Translations under genes and position numbers: made by a program
Notes under the pieces: model-generated
What the model was told of the DNA's origin: nothing
What the model saw: only the letters and a program-made list of their open reading frames with translations
Database searches by the model: none
Source of the DNA: Spirosoma profusum
GTDB lineage: Bacteria > Bacteroidota > Bacteroidia > Cytophagales > Spirosomataceae
Direction: 5' to 3'
DNA: 64,000 nucleotides
NCBI RefSeq assembly: GCF_014699005.1
Contig: NZ_JACWZY010000022.1
Location: forward strand, 94,906-158,905
Part shown: positions 63,345 through 64,000 of the stretch, piece after piece
How positions within the stretch are numbered: the first letter of the stretch is position 1
Layout: each line of letters opens with the position of its first letter

Positions 63345-63396
63345 ATACGTTCTCCAGCAGTTGCCGATTATCGACGGCAATTGCTGGAGAACGTAT
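63345..63396. terminator. 22-bp hairpin terminator
   Basis: ATACGTTCTCCAGCAGTTGCCG (63345-63366) is inverted at 63375-63396 with one GT mismatch around an 8-nt loop, followed by TTTTA. Fits a terminator of the small gene at 63051-63302. Confidence 0.7.
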
Positions 63397-63564
63397 TTTA
63401 ATATACCTCTGTACGTATAAAACCTTAGCTCTCTTTTTGTTTACACCATAACCTTACCCCTACGGCTTGTTATAAATACTTCATATTTGCTTAACACTCA
63501 ATTGATTTGATGTAACGTAAATTGCCTCAACTAAAATCCTAAGCATTTAATCCATCGCCTGATC

Positions 63565-63726
63565 ATGGATAAGCTTAACCATTGGGTTAATGAGTTGATG
63601 AATTTGATAGTAGGCAACAGTCGTTACGTTAGTTACACGTTGGGAAAACAATTGGTATTTCTGGTAAGTATCCTGTTGTTTCTGGTGCTGACGTATTTTT
63701 TCGTTGACTCCTATTTTAATCAATAA
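63565..63726 (+). CDS. Possible 53-aa single-TM membrane peptide
   Basis: ATG at 63565, stop TAA at 63724-63726. The sequence begins MDKLNHWVNELMNLIVGNSR and continues with one hydrophobic helix (QLVFLVSILLFLVLTYFFV) and a short polar tail. It has the layout of a small inner-membrane protein with an amphipathic N-terminus. No homologue is recognised and the context is not informative. Confidence 0.3.
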   Translation: MDKLNHWVNELMNLIVGNSRYVSYTLGKQLVFLVSILLFLVLTYFFVDSYFNQ

Positions 63727-64000
63727 AGTATTTTGTATCAGTCATGAGTTCTTTTCAATAAGTAGTACCGTCAGTGGCAGCCTGATACTGTTGCTAATCA
63801 TAGAATCGCTTGCAGCTTTAGTAAATAGCCTGAATGATTTAGTATCTAAGCCAGACATAACCCTTATTATTCAACTTATTAAACTTTTTTCTTAAACGCT
63901 CTAAACTGGCTTTATAGCTATTATGGAGTTGCTACATTTGATTGGAGACTTTTCTTAGGCAGATTTGGGGATAAACATCAAAATGACCATGACGAAACGA

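Noticed and set aside
62855..63895. Other short ORFs near the right end (62855-63043 minus, 63704-63895 plus)
   Set aside because: Short, without recognisable features; the second has only a TTG start overlapping the 53-aa ORF.
1..64000. tRNA, rRNA, riboswitch, transposase, integrase or phage genes
   Set aside because: None found by reading for cloverleaf arms, conserved rRNA cores or DDE/tyrosine recombinase proteins; weak candidates could be missed without a covariance search.

Overview
The window looks like the chromosome of a free-living Bacteroidota of the Cytophagales, most like Spirosoma. The evidence is two SusC/RagA TonB-dependent receptors (one cut by the left edge), a SusD/RagB lipoprotein with a DUF3823 partner, two giant hybrid two-component regulators with Reg_prop propellers and AraC output domains, long secreted proteins with type IX secretion (T9SS) C-terminal sorting domains, and TAnnTTTG-like Bacteroidota promoter boxes. 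The genus is an inference from family content. No rRNA, tRNA, CRISPR array, transposase or phage gene was seen.

Layout. 1-1222: N-terminal part of a SusC receptor. 1699-3877: a secreted sialidase-fold protein and a HEAT-repeat protein. 3918-4787: an AraC regulator, convergent with them. 4989-15108: a long minus-strand catabolic cluster: HpcH/HpaI aldolase, aldo/keto reductase, Gfo/Idh/MocA oxidoreductase, SDR, RidA, 3-hydroxyacyl-CoA dehydrogenase, class III aminotransferase, a degenerate dehydrogenase paralogue, an M19 dipeptidase and a ceramidase-like hydrolase. It looks suited to taking apart an amino- or hydroxy-acid conjugate, but the substrate is unknown. 15350-16370: an orphan Imm-5-like protein, the relic of a sensor kinase and a perfect 43-bp palindrome. 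16371-33390: three large secreted proteins (PKD/FN3/ricin-lectin; two tandem beta-helix/Ig giants), interrupted by an AraC-regulator/flavin-monooxygenase pair at 20231-22667. 33957-38084: an intact hybrid two-component regulator.

39078-60162 is a SusC/SusD-type uptake locus. From the divergent regulator at 56089, the minus strand carries SusC, SusD, DUF3823, a secreted PHP-like protein, a ThuA-propeller-HEAT-LamG-cupredoxin fusion, a ThuA protein, a Gfo/Idh/MocA oxidoreductase, a sugar-phosphate isomerase, a Tm-1-like ATP-binding protein and a PEP-hydrolase-like TIM barrel. No classical glycoside hydrolase, lyase or sulfatase is present. The divergent regulator has lost its phospho-acceptor histidine (His to Asn) and most ATP-binding signatures, so it is probably a pseudokinase sensor. 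60466-62543 is a T9SS protein gene broken by three frameshifts. The right end has two small uncertain ORFs.

Two genome-level signals stand out. The word CTACGT/ACGTAG is strongly over-represented throughout, in coding DNA of several reading phases and in spacers. Many transcription units are separated by long near-perfect palindromes of several sequence classes. Three enzymes or sensors carry a substitution to Asn at a catalytic residue. All counts and alignments here were done by eye.
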